DNA from: Acanthornis magna
Taxonomy: Eukaryota; Chordata; Aves; Passeriformes; Acanthizidae
Reading direction: 5' to 3'
DNA length: 64,000 bases
Assembly: GCA_036785705.1 (NCBI GenBank)
Contig: JAWUZG010000036.1
Coordinates: forward strand, 16,549,501 to 16,613,500
Positions 12,501-27,500 of this stretch are shown here, in pieces; position 1 is the first letter of the stretch, and each line of letters opens with the position of its first letter. The position numbers and the translations under genes are program-made. The notes beneath the pieces were generated by a model. It worked only from the letters and a program-made list of their open reading frames with translations, had not been told where the DNA came from and made no database searches.

Positions 12501-15500
12501 TGTAAGCTGAGTTACTGAAGCAGTCAACCTTTCGCTGTAAAGCATGGGAAGAAGGGAGAAGGGCCCAGGGGGAGGGAATAAACAGTAATGGGCAGGGATA
12601 GTATGAGCCAACAGAGCTGAAAGAAGGTGGACTTGTACCACATAGGATCTGTAGGGAATTGAGTGAAGGCTCTGGGAGACTTTAGTCCCTTATGTTTTAG
12701 ATTTTGTTATATCCCCTGAACCCTGAAATCCAGGCTGAAGGAATGTCAAAAGTGAAAGGTATTAAATGAAACCAGTGAAAAGTCAGTGGTGCATAGACAT
12801 AGACATGCTTGGTTATGTGTGCTTCATCTCCTTTTAACAGCTTATAACGTGTTCTGCTTTTCAGATTCCCTTCTACAAGGAGATGTGCAAGGGTATTCAG
12901 GCGGGAGAGATGTGTGAGAAGTTGGTGGGATACTCCGCAGTGTACAAAGTCTGCTTTGGAATGGCCTGTTTCTTCTTTTTATTCTTCTTGTTCACCATCA
13001 AAATTGACAGCAGCAAAAGCTGCCGAGCATACGTTCATAATGGGTGAGTTTTTTGTTTGATTGCTTAATTTTCACATCTCTTTGCAAGTTTGTGCCACCA
13101 GCTTTCCACTTGGGTGTAGTGCCAGGCAGAGAAAAACCCCCAAACAACGAATCAAAAGAAAAAAACTTTACTTTGCTCCTATTGTCAGAAATAATGCAGT
13201 CAAGTGAAAACTAATTAAAGAGGTAATCAGTCATCAAAGAAGGGTTGTTTTTCTTTCTTTTTAGGTCTTAAATAGAGATTTCTTGTGGTACTAGAGTTGA
13301 AAACCTCTAATTTCTACTACAACTAAATTTTTTATTGTTTGCTTGTTTGTTTTCCTCTCATCCAGATTCTGGCTTATTAAACTCATAGTTCTGGCAGCAA
13401 TGTGCTCAGGAGCCTTCTTCATTCCTGATCAGGACACTTTCCTCAATGGTATGTGCTCTTGTTTTGTTATGCTGCTTCATTCTGTACTATCTTGTGAGTG
13501 GTTTTAAATCCGAGATGTTGATCAACATGAATATGCCTTTTTTCTTCAAGTAAAACCTTTACAGGCCAGGTGCAAAAGGAATATTTGGAGCTGTTTGGGG
13601 GGGGTGCTGTGTGCACAGACTATGTGGTCTTCATGTGAATGTGCAGGAACCATCATATTTTTTTCTGACCAAGAGCAGGCCAGAGGGGTAGGTAACAATA
13701 CCATGGCAGGGCTGCCTTGGAAATTCTTTACAAAATAGGGGACTGTAATGGTGCAGAAGGAATTGTTCACTTAGGAACACAGAGCTGCATTTTAGTTTGG
13801 CTTGTGGAGGTAGGTCTGGCATGGCACAGCAGCCAGACTGCACTGTGGAGAGGTGCCAGTGTTCCAGGAGGCACAGTAACCTGCTGGGCACTGGTGTTTG
13901 CTGCCTGGAAACCCCCAGTGCCCCAAAAGAATTTGGGATGTTGTTCAACTTCAGGTTGGTGTCATACATGCAGTAACGTAAAATTAGAGTTCTTAGGCCC
14001 TGGTCTGGGTGCTGTGCCGAGGATGCCATGTCAGAAGCATTTCCAGTTTCGGAAGGCATGCTGGCACTGTGCAGTCATGCTGCTACTAGCCCAGTACTGG
14101 AGTGCCAGCTGGGAGGGGAGCGTCTCACAGGAGTCTTGTGGGCTAGGAGCAAAAATCCTGGTGATACCAAGATGAGTTTGTTCTCTTACATTTACAATAA
14201 ATAAATCTTATGGTCATTGTAAGCCCTTAAGCTGTTGGGTCTGGACAGGTGAAAAAGTGAAAAGGTGAAGAGGGCTGGGATCAGTAATGCAAAGGAGCAG
14301 TTGTGTATGCTGCCTGCTTTCCCTAAGACTTGCTTGGTTACCTTGTTCTCAACACTCATCTCCTCTAGCCAGGACGTTTAAAAGGGCAAGAGGAAGGAGT
14401 AACATGGGGAAGAGAACAGAGTGGGCAGACAGACTATAAGCACAATACTCTGGGAAACGAAAGTAAAAACCGCTACAAGTAAACCACTGACATGTATTAT
14501 TCAGCTTCTTGCTCTTACTGTGTTTGGTCCTGGCTCAGTTTGATGCCCCTCTTCCATCTCCCCTGCCAAGTCATGGGATGGCTGGCTGTGTTTGTCCTTA
14601 GGACCCATTCACTGTTTGGATTAGAAAGATGTAGCAGCACAATGCTTCGTGCTTGTGAGCAGGCGAGACTGCCTGTCATCTTTGCAAGTGACCCTTTTCA
14701 CGGTGAAAAGTCTTCAGGAACTGATGTGTTTGCAGGAAAGGAGAAACAGCATTTTTTGTGCTGATTCTTAACAGCAGTCTAATGTAGTCTGGAGATCCAA
14801 CATAGCAAGCTTTCTTCCCCAAACTAGCTCTTGACTTTTCACTCTAAAACTGTATTCTGCAACTCCTGCTAAACTGACCTGTAGTCAGCCCCTGAATTTG
14901 AGATTTACAGGTGGTTTGGGTATAGTATGTTTTTGGGGTTTTCTTCCCTCTCTTCCTTTCAAGAAACTTATATTGTCTTTTGGTTGGTTGGTTGGTTGGC
15001 TGGTTGGGTAGTTTTGGGTTTTTTTTAGAGGGAGGGGGTCATTCTCCCAATTGCTTATTTTTTTCTTAAAAAATAAGATCTCTTGCCATGTTTCCCATGC
15101 TCAGCAGTTTGCTAATCATGGAGGAGAGACATTTTGTGCAAGCACTGGGTTTCTGTGGGCTATAGTGTTAAATCCTGGTCATGATAACCTTATCTGTGAT
15201 TGATCCATAAACATCTTGCAGTATGCTGTGGCAGTGGGAGATCGTGAGAGTCGGGCTATTTAATTATTCACTCCACTGGTAGCCTGACTTTTCCTACTCT
15301 TCCCCTTCCTCTCCCAAATACTCATGCCACTTTGTGCCCTGCCTATTTTTTATGTATGTTTTTACAGGATAACTTTATCCAATTTTTTGTTTTGTATGTT
15401 TGAAGAACAGAATGTTTGTCGAGTGTATGCAGTATGTTTAGCAAACTGGACAAAGATGTTGCTTGCTTTCAAGTAATGAGCTTATGATAGAGTAAGAAAA

Positions 15501-18500
15501 AAATTAATCGCTACGTCTACTGCTAATGGAATCATGCCCTGACTGTTCTGTTCTCCCACTTAACTTACACAAGCTTTTTTCAGAAGGAAAGCACAATGGA
15601 AGGATATGGCTGAATTTTGCTGATGCGTTTCCTTGATCTTTTCTTCACTGAAATCAGCTGCTCACCTGGAGTAATTTATAGGCTATGCACTGCAGAGCAG
15701 CACATATACAAGCTGTATATACGGTTAAAAATTAAAATAGGTATCTGTATTTCCTCAGAGACTTCTGATGTTGCATATAAGAGATCTGTTGTCCAAAGTA
15801 TCCACACAGCTACCCAAATGCAGGATATGTAGGTCAACAGTTAAGTAATCAAATAACCTGTCTTAAAACCAGTCTGTGAATACCAAGTGTTCCTTGGGAG
15901 TGGCTCAGAACAGCATTTTTGAATAGATAAACCCCACCTTTGTTTTTCTGTGCTTCTGGAATCTGGATGGGAAGAAATTGCCATTTTTAGTACTAGATTC
16001 CATTACCTTGCAATTTCAGGGTTTAGATTCCTCTGAAATGCCTTCACACCACTGCCAGACTCCTACCAGTCACAAATAAAGGTTTCAGTATTTTCTGTCT
16101 GAATATAGTAACTCACAGTCTCCACAAAAATTCTTTAGGTTGAGGAAACTCAGTAGCTGTCCTAACGTGATCATGTTGAAAGTGTAGCAGGTTGCAGGCT
16201 GAACTCATCAGGGAGCTAATCTCAACTTAACTGAGCTGGCCTTTCATCTGAAATCTCTGAGTCTCCTGCTACATTTGTGGGCTTGAGATATTCAAACTGC
16301 ATTAACAGCTTTACTGCATAGACAATAAATCCATTTTGTCTCAAGGGAAAGGGACTGCAGTTTGACCTATTTTCTGCCTCTCTGCCTTGCAGCCTGGCGC
16401 TACGTGGGAGCAACAGGAGGGTTCCTTTTCATTGCCATTCAGCTCATCCTGCTGGTTGAGTTTGCACACAAGTGGAACAAAAATTGGTATGTGTTGGGCA
16501 AGTAGTTATTTGCTTTAAATTCTGGTGGAATCCTGACCGGTACTTTTCTCATAACAAAGAGTGTAAAAGTGTCATGGATGTAATTTTTGAAAGAAGACAC
16601 TTGAATGTCAATATTCAGAGCTGTTCATATTCATCTACTTTCTCCTTCCCCGGCAGAAATGTTTCCTTGTTGCTCACTTCTACTCTGCTGATTTATTCTT
16701 AACCTGCATTGTTTGGTTTCCATTAAGCAGTAGTGTCTTTGGCTTCAAAAATAATTTACTTCAAGTTATTTTATATTTTATATGAAAATATATCTGCAGA
16801 GTAGAGTGGTGCAAGAGAATAAAACTGGATTTGCAAAATGTAATAGTGAAACTGTGTGCAATGTTGTAAACTGATAAATCCTGCTTTTTTTGTGTCAGCT
16901 TAATGCGCATCAATTTTTTTTTCTCAACATGAGAACTGATAATATGTGTTCAGCTTCTTTCCTGTCAACTAAATATGCAAGATTCCATTATCAACCCAGA
17001 TATACCACTTGGGCATTGATTTAATTTCTGGTTTAAGTATATTTTCTATTACCTTCCTAGCCCTTTGCCTCTCATCAGTTTAAATTTTTGAAGTTGTCTT
17101 CCCACATGTATGGAGGAACTCCTGCCTCCACCTCCACCTTTCTGTCTCACATTTCTTCCTCTACAAACTCTTGCAGTCCTCTCTTGTTCCAGTTAGAATA
17201 ACACCTGCTAAGAAGGAGTTTTAGTAAACCTTTGGCTTTGTTAGATTCCTGTTTTCAGGGAGGAAGAGGTGAGAACTCATTATACCACAAATATTTTTAG
17301 TGCTAATTACTGTAGCTGCTTTTCTGCGGATGAAAGATTTCCAGCAGCAGCATTTAAGTTTAGCTCTCTTTACATTAGATATTCTTTTAAAATAAGTCCT
17401 GTTTCCACAAAACAACAGAAAAAAAGAAGCACTAAAAAGACTTTCCATCCACCAAACACCCCACTGTGTCAAAACAACTCTTTTAGTTCCTCCTCTTAAA
17501 CCCTGGTGATCTTTGTGTGAGACATTTGGAAGGTGAAGAAAGAGGGACCACACTTTAGCTGAGGGAGGCTGGTAGTTAGACCCAAATGGAGAGGAGGTTT
17601 TTTTAGTGAAAGAGTAGTAAAACTACTGAGGAAGTACAAGGAGCAGAAGAAAGGCCATGCCAAGCAATGTGCCTCTGCTTTCATTGTGTGGGGAGCACTA
17701 CTTGCCCGCCCAGCCTGGGACACTTTGGAGTTGCTGCTGAGGAGTCTCCTGAAGTATTGAGCTGAGGTATGCTGATGAGCTGATCCCAGAGACTGGGAGT
17801 TCTAGGAGTCAGCATTGGGCTGTAATAACAGAAGGAGCTTGTTGTGATAGAACAGAAGATAAACACTGATGCTAAAGGAATGTTGCCCTGTGTTTCATGG
17901 GTAGGAACCTTGCAAGAGTCTGTGTTGGTGTAGTGACGCACACATGCTTTGGGAAAGTAAACACTGTCTTTTGTGTTTGATGAACTATTCAGCTGTTAGA
18001 ATTTTATGTTCTGGGGAAGACAAAGATAAGATGCTTGTCTCTCTCTCCCCAGGACTGCAGGTGCAAACCACAAGCAGGTGTGGAATGGTTTGCTTGCCTT
18101 GGTCACTCTGATCCTGTACTCCATTGCTGTGGCAGCTCTGGTCCTCATGGCTCTTTTCTACACACGCTCAGAGGGCTGCATGTACAACAAAGTCCTGATC
18201 GGAGTAAACGGTGGCCTGTGCCTCTTTGTCTCCCTGGTGGCCATATCACCCTGTGTCCAGAATCGTGAGTCCAGTGGCTTTTTCTTCTGGATTTCTGGTG
18301 CTGCCACAGCTGTGTGCTTGGAGGCATAAACCATGTCTGGGCAGAAGATCTAGTGATAGTTCAGAGCTGGTGCTGCTCTTGACTCTGTCTATATTGTGAA
18401 GTGCTGTTGCTCATTGTCAATTTCACTGCTAGAACTACAGAGGTGTGAGAAATTTTGGGTGTGCCATCAGCCCACATAGTGTAGAGAAGGCTCACCTGCT

Positions 18501-21500
18501 GATGGCTGTCACTGTGTTTTGAAATTTACCTAAATCTGGCAGCGGCAGCTATGAAGCTAATTGAGCACTGTTTTACCGTTTACTTTTGACTTCTTGTGAT
18601 TTATCATTTGTTAAGTTTGGGCCTGGAGGAGTTACCAGCAGTATTTCATACTTCGTATGCTGTTAGTATCTTGCATACATTGGGCCTGAAAATAGTAGAG
18701 TGACTCCAACAGAGATTTTACAGGCAAATAAAATTATTGTGGCAGTTTATCAATAGCTTTTGAAAAGCTGCTGCGTTTGGCGACAGCACAGAGGTGATTC
18801 TTTACTTACATGGGAATCTCTAATGCTTTTCTAAACCAGCCAGCAGAACTAAAGGATTGACTTTTTTCTCTTTACTAGACAGTGGAATTGTATCTAAACT
18901 GCCTCAAACATTTATTAACTGCCTTAAGAAAAATATAAAAGATACTGGTGTGCTGTTCTTTAAAGGATATAAATTTCTTTTTCAGTTTGTTAATGTGTTT
19001 ACAAAAGTAACTAATTTTCTTCTTTTTTGTAAAGGCCAGCCCCATTCTGGTTTGCTGCAGTCAGGAGTTATCAGCTGCTACGTCATGTACCTCACTTTCT
19101 CAGCACTATCCAGCAAACCACCAGAAACTAGTAAGTTATCTAATGCAATTTTGTAAATTCTGTTAGACATACCATGTATTAAAAGAAGAATTCAGTAAAC
19201 CTGAATTAACAGACTCAGGGATATAGAAGTACTGGGTTTGGTCTTCACAGAAGAAATTGCAAATAGTACAAATAAATCTGTGCAACCAAGAGACTGTGCA
19301 ATTGGCACTCTCCATGTGTGTTAAATGTTTTGGTCTAGGGGCTCTTAACTTACCTTGGGGGAGTTGCATTTGTCACACCATTTCATATTTTCTGTGAACA
19401 AATTTCCCGAAGTTTTGTAGTCAATTCCTCCTGTGGCAAGTACATGTTCTCATAAAATAGGATATGACAAAATACATAATGTGTTTGGTCACATCATAGG
19501 AAAGGAATTGTTGCAAATGGCTCTTGGATTCCTCTGGAAGAAGCTGGGTGATCAGCTCCATCTAAAAGTTTACAAGGTCCACTTAGTAGGTGCTGGCCAT
19601 CAGAGTGGATACTAATATGACTTTTTTTTTTTTTCTCCTGGTCTTAGTCTGCTAAATAGCCTAGCACTGGACTCCTAATGGAGCAAAATCTTGAGTACCA
19701 CTTGTATTTTGTTTTGAGAGGAAATACTCTGAGAAAGGACTTGGAGTTATGTTGTAGTTGAGATGATGCTGTACTTCAGCAGAGTTCCTGAACTCCACTT
19801 GCCTTCCAGCCTCTGGCATTGCAAGTCAGGAATATGGAACTCGCTAGAGTTTTAAGTTCTTTACACTACAAAACCAGAGCAAGACTTTACAGCACAATTC
19901 AGACTTTCCTTTTACCCAAATAAATATCAGATTCATATGTTTGGACTGGAAGCATTCTTTTCACTTAGAGAAGATTTTTCTGGTTTGAATTAGTACTAAA
20001 ACACAGCAAAGTACTAAAACACCCTTTCTTTATTATTGCTCAACTTTTAGTGTTCAATAGCTGAAACAACAATAACTAGAGGAAACTAAGTCTGCTGGCA
20101 GGAAGGAAAAATTTATACAGACACCTCTCAAGAAGAAAGGGGAGAGATGGGGGAAAATGTTGGTCACACTTGTGTAGATACAGACGCAAACACAAGAGCA
20201 TTCTAGAGTTAGGAAGTAAACCAGACAGCATTTAGGTGTAAAATGTACATATGGAACTTTAGCAGTATTTTGAATTAATATAGAATTGAATTTAGAAGGT
20301 ATCTGAGTTACTCAAAAGTCTTGACAGAGCATAAAAAGAAAAGGAATTGGAAGAAAGTGATATGTGGAATTAAATAATTTGCCTTGTGATGCTTCATTCT
20401 TGTCACAGACATCTTCAGCAGTTAAGTGAATGCTCTGATTCTTCTTGTGTTTATTGCAAGCGTGGTTATTGCATTTATTAGAGTATACATCAAGCACACT
20501 CTTAGACCTCCTTGTCTTCCCATTCCTGAGAATTTTTGTGGTTGTCATCTGCTCTCAGAGATGCTCTTTCCTCCCCTGTCTGTGTGATGAGAACTCCACA
20601 TTTGCCTGTCAGCTTTCACAGCGGCATGTGCTAGAGAATGTATGAGGTGCTAGCATTTACTGTGGTGTCCCAGGCCCTGCCACTCAGGTTTGCCATGAAC
20701 TTACCTAATGTTGGTTCATTTGTTAAGGAGGGATTTCCAAACTGGCCATCTTGCAAATTGGACACCTTGCATATGAGGCCTGAAGAAAATGTAAATTACA
20801 ACACCCTAAAAGAGTTGCATTTGTCTTTAGAAGGAATGGGCAAACAAAAAGTGATGTCTCTTGAATCTGTGCTAATTACAGCCTGCCTTAGCTTTTTGAT
20901 GCCAGAGCTGGCTAAAACACCTGTCAAACAGTGGACCTGCCTGGCTGCAGACGTGTCACTGATGGGCACAGCTGGGGGAATCTGTACATCTCTGGCTAAG
21001 GTGTTCTGTAAGGGCTGGTCATCCTTTTTTTTTGCTCTCACCTTGGTGCTGTCCCTGCTGTGTGCTGATAATGCTGTTTGTGCAGCCCTGCAGGGCCATA
21101 CAAAGTCCGCTCTCACTGGGTCAGGGGACTAACTTTGAGTTGATTTTTAACCTGGATGTAACCTTTGCTGTGTTTTTCCCTCTGCCCCTACAAACAGTCA
21201 TGCTGCCTCAACAGGGATGTGTCATGGCTGTTGGAAGGAAAGCGGAGATGCCTTAAGCAGCATTGACTCAAAAAGCTCTTGATTTAAGGTGCAGCTGTCA
21301 TCTCTTGCTTTGAGGTGGTGCTGCATGGTACTCTATGCCTTGCCTTGACTGCAGGGAGATATTAAAAAGACGGATGCAACTTGGAACATCAGGGACTGAA
21401 TTGGTTTCATTTCAGGGTCCGAAAAGTAGGATTTGCTTTTATGCTGAGATAAAAACTTGCCTGTAACTGGTGCATCTTTTTTTTCCTTGGTCTTCTGTGT

Positions 21501-24500
21501 GTCAGTCTGAGAACAGGGGCAACTACCAACCACCTTTTTTCACTGTGTGTGAATTTCATAGCTGTCCTCAAAGCACTCTTTCTGTCAAAGAAATTTCTGT
21601 TCTGAGGTCTGTGCTATCTTAGTCTTACATGGTTTTGTAGCCTTGGGTGAAGTGTTGGCAGACTTCCAACTTCTTATTTCTTAGTTCACAAAACAGTTTT
21701 TTTTCCCCTTGTTTGTCTGTTGTGGTCAAACAGGAAATTTTAGTACCCTACTAAGTTGCATTTTTGTTTTGCCTGAAACACAGAGTCTGCCAGGTCAGAT
21801 TTACCCATTTTTTTTCTCTGTGATCTTTCTAAAAGATAGATAGGAACAACTTTTACTTGCCTACTGTCTGATAATAAAAGTGTTTCAATGAAAGCTTTCA
21901 GACTGAAAATTACTTTAATATGCAGTGAAATGAGCTCTGCAAACTGTTCTCTTTGTTTGTTCTGTTTTGTGAAGTCCTGGATGAAAACAACCGGAATATA
22001 ACAATCTGTGTACCTGAATTCAGTCAAGGCCTGCACAGAGATGAAAACCTGGTCACTGGCTTGGGTACTACAATTTTGTTTGGCTGCATTTTATATTCTT
22101 GGTAAGTCTGGGAATTTGCAGTTACCTCTCGGTAAATACAGTGTTGTGGTCCAAACAGTGAAGGCGTATAGCAGACCTCATACAAAGTCACAGAGAGATG
22201 TGGAATAGAGCTGAGCTGGAAGGTTCATATTGCCCTCAACTTCTGCGTTTTAGAAGTTTTAGCCAAAAATGTTCAACAAGATAATTCAACTTTTGAAATA
22301 AATATATCTCATTAAAAACAAATAGAGCAATTTAGATCTAGAGGCAGAGGGGGAAAAGAATTCCACTTGTCCTTGATCCCAAATAATCTCAGGGTCCTTT
22401 GAGCCTACATTCATGCTTTTTTAAGAAAAACTCTATACAGTTACATTCACCTAAAAAATCTATCTGAAATATTTGTAGCCTCCTTGCAGAGACTATGACT
22501 GTCCTTCAGGGTCATTAAAACAGTTTGGGATAGTTTAGGGATTCCTTTGAACAAATGATGAGCACAGTATTGCCATCAGGATTTGCTATTGATCTGCTCT
22601 TAAACAAACCCTTCTTGTGCCCATTATTGCAGCTCACTTCAATAAATTAAGTCATGCTCTGCACAGGGAGTTGCTGGTGATGGAAAGGTGATGTGTCACT
22701 TGTTTTGGCTGTGCAGCTTGCCAGGAGACAGCACTGCCTGTCTGCAGAAGGTTTTTGAGCAGGTTCTGCTTCTGAATCAGGCCACTTAAAAATTCACATA
22801 CAGAAACCCCTTCATATTTTTGAAGTGAAAACAAGAGAGTTACTCTTCTATTTATCAAATATGCATATGTGTTCCATTTTGTTCCGATATAAAATATATG
22901 AATATGGATGTCATGAATTCGTTCACAAAAGAAGGGCATTTCCAGTGCCTCAGGGAGGTGTTTTGGGATGCAGACAATATTCATGTAGCCTGCCGCTGAA
23001 ATGTACCATGTAACTGGGGAGGTAAGCACACCTTCAAGGGGTGTGTTTTGAAGCATTGCTTGCCAAGGCTTAGGGTGGGTAAAGCCTCCCTGTGGGTAAT
23101 GGGAAGTTCGCGTTTCACGTCTGAAAAGGGCAAGGCTGGGCAAGAAGTGTTTCCTGTCAGAAGACAGTAGGAAGGATTCCCCACAGAAAACTACAGTCAT
23201 GCAAGAAAGTGATTTCTAGGAACTCGTACACTGACAACAGTTGCTACTAATCTACTTTTGAAAACTGACTGCTGCCAGAGACCTGTGAGTTCGCTGGCAA
23301 AGCCTTTAGAGAAATGCTGAGCCACAGTGATGGCTGTGAACTGAGTATAAAAGCATTGGTTGTGCACAGCAGGGGAGATCTCTTCTTACTTGCAAATTGG
23401 AGCACTTAGGTTTTGCTGCTGTCAGATGGTGGTGAATTCATCACCTTGCAGGAGTGACCTACTTTTAAGCTAATGATTCAGTCTGAGCTGGCCAGTGGCC
23501 ATCTGCCAGGCTGATTTATACCTAGCGCAGGACAAACTTTTCACATACTTAATGCTTGATGATAACATCCAGGCAAATGCTTAGCTTAGACATGGGAATA
23601 GACTATTTATATTTTCTGTGATGTTGAAGAGTCACCCTGTTGGGGTTATAGTTTTGCCCAGGGTTTTGACACTATCTTCTTTTCCTCCTAGCTTGACCTC
23701 AACAACACGTGCAAGTTCAGAGGCACTGAAAGGAATATATGCAACAGCTGAAACTGAAGTGAGTTCTTGCTTCTCCCCACAGGAATTTTGTGCAGACTTT
23801 CACCTATGCTTTTATTACTGTTATTTTTGCAGCCAGTAATCTGTAATTAGGTGAAAACAGAAGCTATTGTTGGTAGCATGTGTGCTGTGTGCTTCGGGGT
23901 ATGGACTCATCAGAACATTTGTCCACGTTGGCCCTTCTGTAGTCTTGCTGGTCCCGTGGAGGTGCCTTTATGTACTGAAATAATTTGCTGCTGTTGAAGT
24001 TTATTCAGCATCCTGCAGACTTCCTGTAAATCTTGTGTTCCACATGAGCTCATGTCCTCTCATTTAAAGGAAAAGTGTGCTGGAAAGCTACCAAAAGAAG
24101 AAGTGGAGGCATTCTTGAACATTTTCAGAACTGGTTGCCTTTGTTCTCATAGCAGCTATGACCCCAAGTTCTTATCTCTTATTTTTACTTCCATACATCA
24201 GTATTTCCTTTCTTTTTGCTATAATTTCATCTCTGATTATATTTCTCATCCCCAATTCAGCTGTATAGGTTTCTTCATTCCACCTGCCTGTTTCTTTGGC
24301 TTCCTTGTCCTGGGAACACCCAGAAAACTCTGGGAAATGAGTGGGGTTTTGCTGAGTAATTTCCCCCTGCTTAGGCTTGCTAGTGATACTCTTCAAATAC
24401 ACGTGTGTGTTTGGAAGATGAGTCTCCAACTCTAGCTGTCTCTGCATTGATGTTACTTGCGTCTGCAGTTTTAGCTTCTATTTCTCAAGTCTTTAATCAG

Positions 24501-27500
24501 AGTGTTTGTGAGAATTCAAAAATGCAGAGGTATCTGCATGGTGTTTGCAGCAGCTGGGGCTGGGGAAGCAGAACACATTTCAGTGTGGGAGTGCCGGGGA
24601 GCTCGTCTGTGTCAGAATGGTGCGGCTGGACAGGGTGCGAGTGCCAGCCCAGCCCTCGCTGCCAGTGGGGCAGGGAGTGCCGGGGCCTGGCGCGGCCTGG
24701 CTTAGGCGCGGCCTGCCCTTCCCACCCTGTGCTGTGGGCAGGATGGGGAGCACCGGAGACAAAACAGCCACCTTTCGTGCCCCTGCACCTACTCTGCTGG
24801 CCTTGCCCTGCGGGAGGCCTCTTCCAGAGCTGTGGGTCTGTGGAGGAGCAGCAGAAGGCCAGGGACCTACGGCACGGCCTGGGTTTAGGATGCGGCCCTC
24901 GCCGGAGCGTCCCTCTCATCAGCCGCAGTACTTGCCCACAGGATTAGTTCTGGACCATTGGGTTTTAAAGAGTGTACAAGAGCCACTGAATGTAAATGTA
25001 AAGAAATGACTGGTGAAGAGCAACTAATTGCACTCTGATTGCCTCAGTGTGGCAAAGGGCCTTTGTCTCCCTGTGGAGAGGGTCTGTCGGTGTCTGTGCT
25101 GGAGGCAGCTGAGCATTGCAAGGGGCTGGGGGCGTGTGTGCCAGCACTGCTAATGTCATCACTCGCTCTGTGCCAGGACTAAATTGCATCTGGTTAAAAT
25201 GGTGAAGGGAACCCAGCGCTTGCTTCAGAATGTGAGTGCAGCCCCAGGCTAGCTTGGGCTGGCACTGCAGGTGAGGCTTGGCACAACAAGCGTAGAAAGA
25301 CGTGCAGAATAAGGGGTTTGCTTAAAGTCTTGGGCAGTCTTCTGAAAAAGAATGAGCTTTTTGGCTTTTCCTGAATTTATGACCTCGGTGAGTAGAGGTA
25401 ATCATGGATATGCAGGGTAAACCTGCCACTTGATGTTTCTGCTGGACACATTACCTTAAAGACCTACTGTCTGGGAAAACGTGCAACCAGCTGCTGTAAG
25501 AGAGGAGAAGCGAAAACAAAATGGTTAGAAGTACAAAGCATAAATATTTATCCATGTGTATGAGGTATCCCAACCAAACTGGGGCACCCCAAATGTGGTT
25601 ATACACAGGGGTCTTCTACCCTTCAGGCATTCAGGTGCAGCATGATTTGACTAATCACTAGCACCCACGCCATTACTACTAATCATAATAAAACTTTGCA
25701 AAGCATCTATATTTCTGCAGCAGTCTTGCTGCTCGTCTGTTGATCCAGACATCCTTAAGTCAGTCTTCAGATAGTTACTTGTCTATGATGCTGATATGGT
25801 TTCAAAGGTGTTTTAGAGGCCCTAGGAAGCTGGCCTTACCTTGGCTCTCCAGGGCCATGTTTTATCCTTCACAGACAGCTCTAAGTTTCCAAGAAACAAA
25901 GTCCTTATTTCCAGGCTGTCCTTTAGTTTGTTTTACTTAAGCATGAACAATACCTAAGTCTTCAGTAAAATTCCAGTGCCTCATTACATTGCACTATATG
26001 CTAATATAGTGAACTAATGTAAGTAAACAAAGTTAATACACTTTCATACTATAAAGACTGATTGATGTAATAGTTAGGGAAGTGAATTTTCCTAACAGGG
26101 TTCACTGTCTTAATCAGACCACAAGCAAGTTAAACCCCAGAGAGGGATATTATCAGTACAAACTATGTTGGTGATGCAAAGTGCTGACTTGTACTGTAGT
26201 CTGGTGCAAGAAATACACTTATATTTATCTATTGGATGGTCAACACTTTTTCTCCATTTACATTACCATTTAACACAAATTGTGTCGATTTCAGCTTTTC
26301 TTTCTCCATCAGGTAAAAAACAAAAAGGAAATCTTCATTTAAATAAAACAGTAAAACCAGGTTTCTGCCTTTACTCATTCTGCTTGTGTTCATTCTGGCT
26401 CCATTTCAGCAAAATCTTGCAAAGATAAGTACATTTCAGAGTTACACTGGCACAGTTGTGATTTCCAACCCATGCATCAGAGCTTTAAAAGTTGCTTATA
26501 CTTTCATCTTTGTACAGAAATGTCCTAAAAAGCACTTATATGCAGATCTAAATAGATAAGTCCCCTAAATATTAATGTGCTTTGGTGTAGCTTTTCCACC
26601 ATTTTGTCATAATTGTTTGCATCTGTGTTGGACCTAGAGTTACATAAAATGGGTAGAGTAATTTTTAAAGACTTGCTCATTTCTTCAAATATACTGAGTA
26701 GATTTTTCCAAAGCTTGGAAACTGCTGTTATGAGCTACTGGGCAAATTCTAATTTGAGTTTTGTGCCGGTTGGAAATACAAACCAGACTTTTCTAAATTA
26801 CCATCTGTAGCTTAGACTTAACAGACCTTCCTTCCCCAACTGTTCTTCTTTGCTGTAGCACAGGTTCTTACCCCCTTCCTGTTGTCTGTTCCACAGGTAG
26901 CTCGTTGCTGTTTTTGCTGTGTACCTGACGGAGACGGTAATTATGTTTTCACTGCACAATTTTTCTTATTTGTGGCTTTTGGACCAAAGCCAAGTGAGTT
27001 AGGACATAGCTGTGGATGGAGAGCCTCTCATACCCTCATTCAATAGAGTACTGAATGCAAACTGGAGCAGATGAAGTGTTCCAAGTTAGGCTACAAAGGG
27101 AAGCAGGAGATGTCACACCATCTAAAAAATACTAGGCTAGTTAATAATTCTTCAAAGTGTTTTTCTTTGCTGCAACATACAAAGAGTAACCTCTGTTTTT
27201 TGCATGCCTGTCAGTATAACTGGCTGCTGGATTTTTGGCTCAGCAGCTCTGCAGGGACTGCAGTTCAGGACTGAGATAGGAAGGGAGTGTCCTGTATGCA
27301 GACCTGGTACAATTGGGATTATCAGCGTGGACTTGCCAGAAAAATATTGCATAGGTAGAGCAATTTAAATGCTCTCAATGCTCAAAATCTACTCAGTAAG
27401 CCAGGAAGCTGATACAAGGGAGGATTTCAGTGTTAGTCCAGTTTTTGACTCAACGTAAAGGCCCTGAGGGTGCAGAAATGTTCAAGTTCTACTTGGTATC

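Noticed and set aside
20638..21132. 164-codon open frame on the plus strand in SERINC5 intron 7
   Set aside because: No recognisable domain or family, no splice-site logic tying it to SERINC5, and lies between two well-phased exons.
22652..23200. 182-codon minus-strand open frame in SERINC5 intron 8
   Set aside because: No conserved motif and no splice context; taken as chance.
24405..25009. Overlapping open frames of 140-180 codons on both strands
   Set aside because: They coincide with the CpG-rich block, where stop codons are rare; the translations are Pro/Gly/Ala-rich and unlike known proteins.
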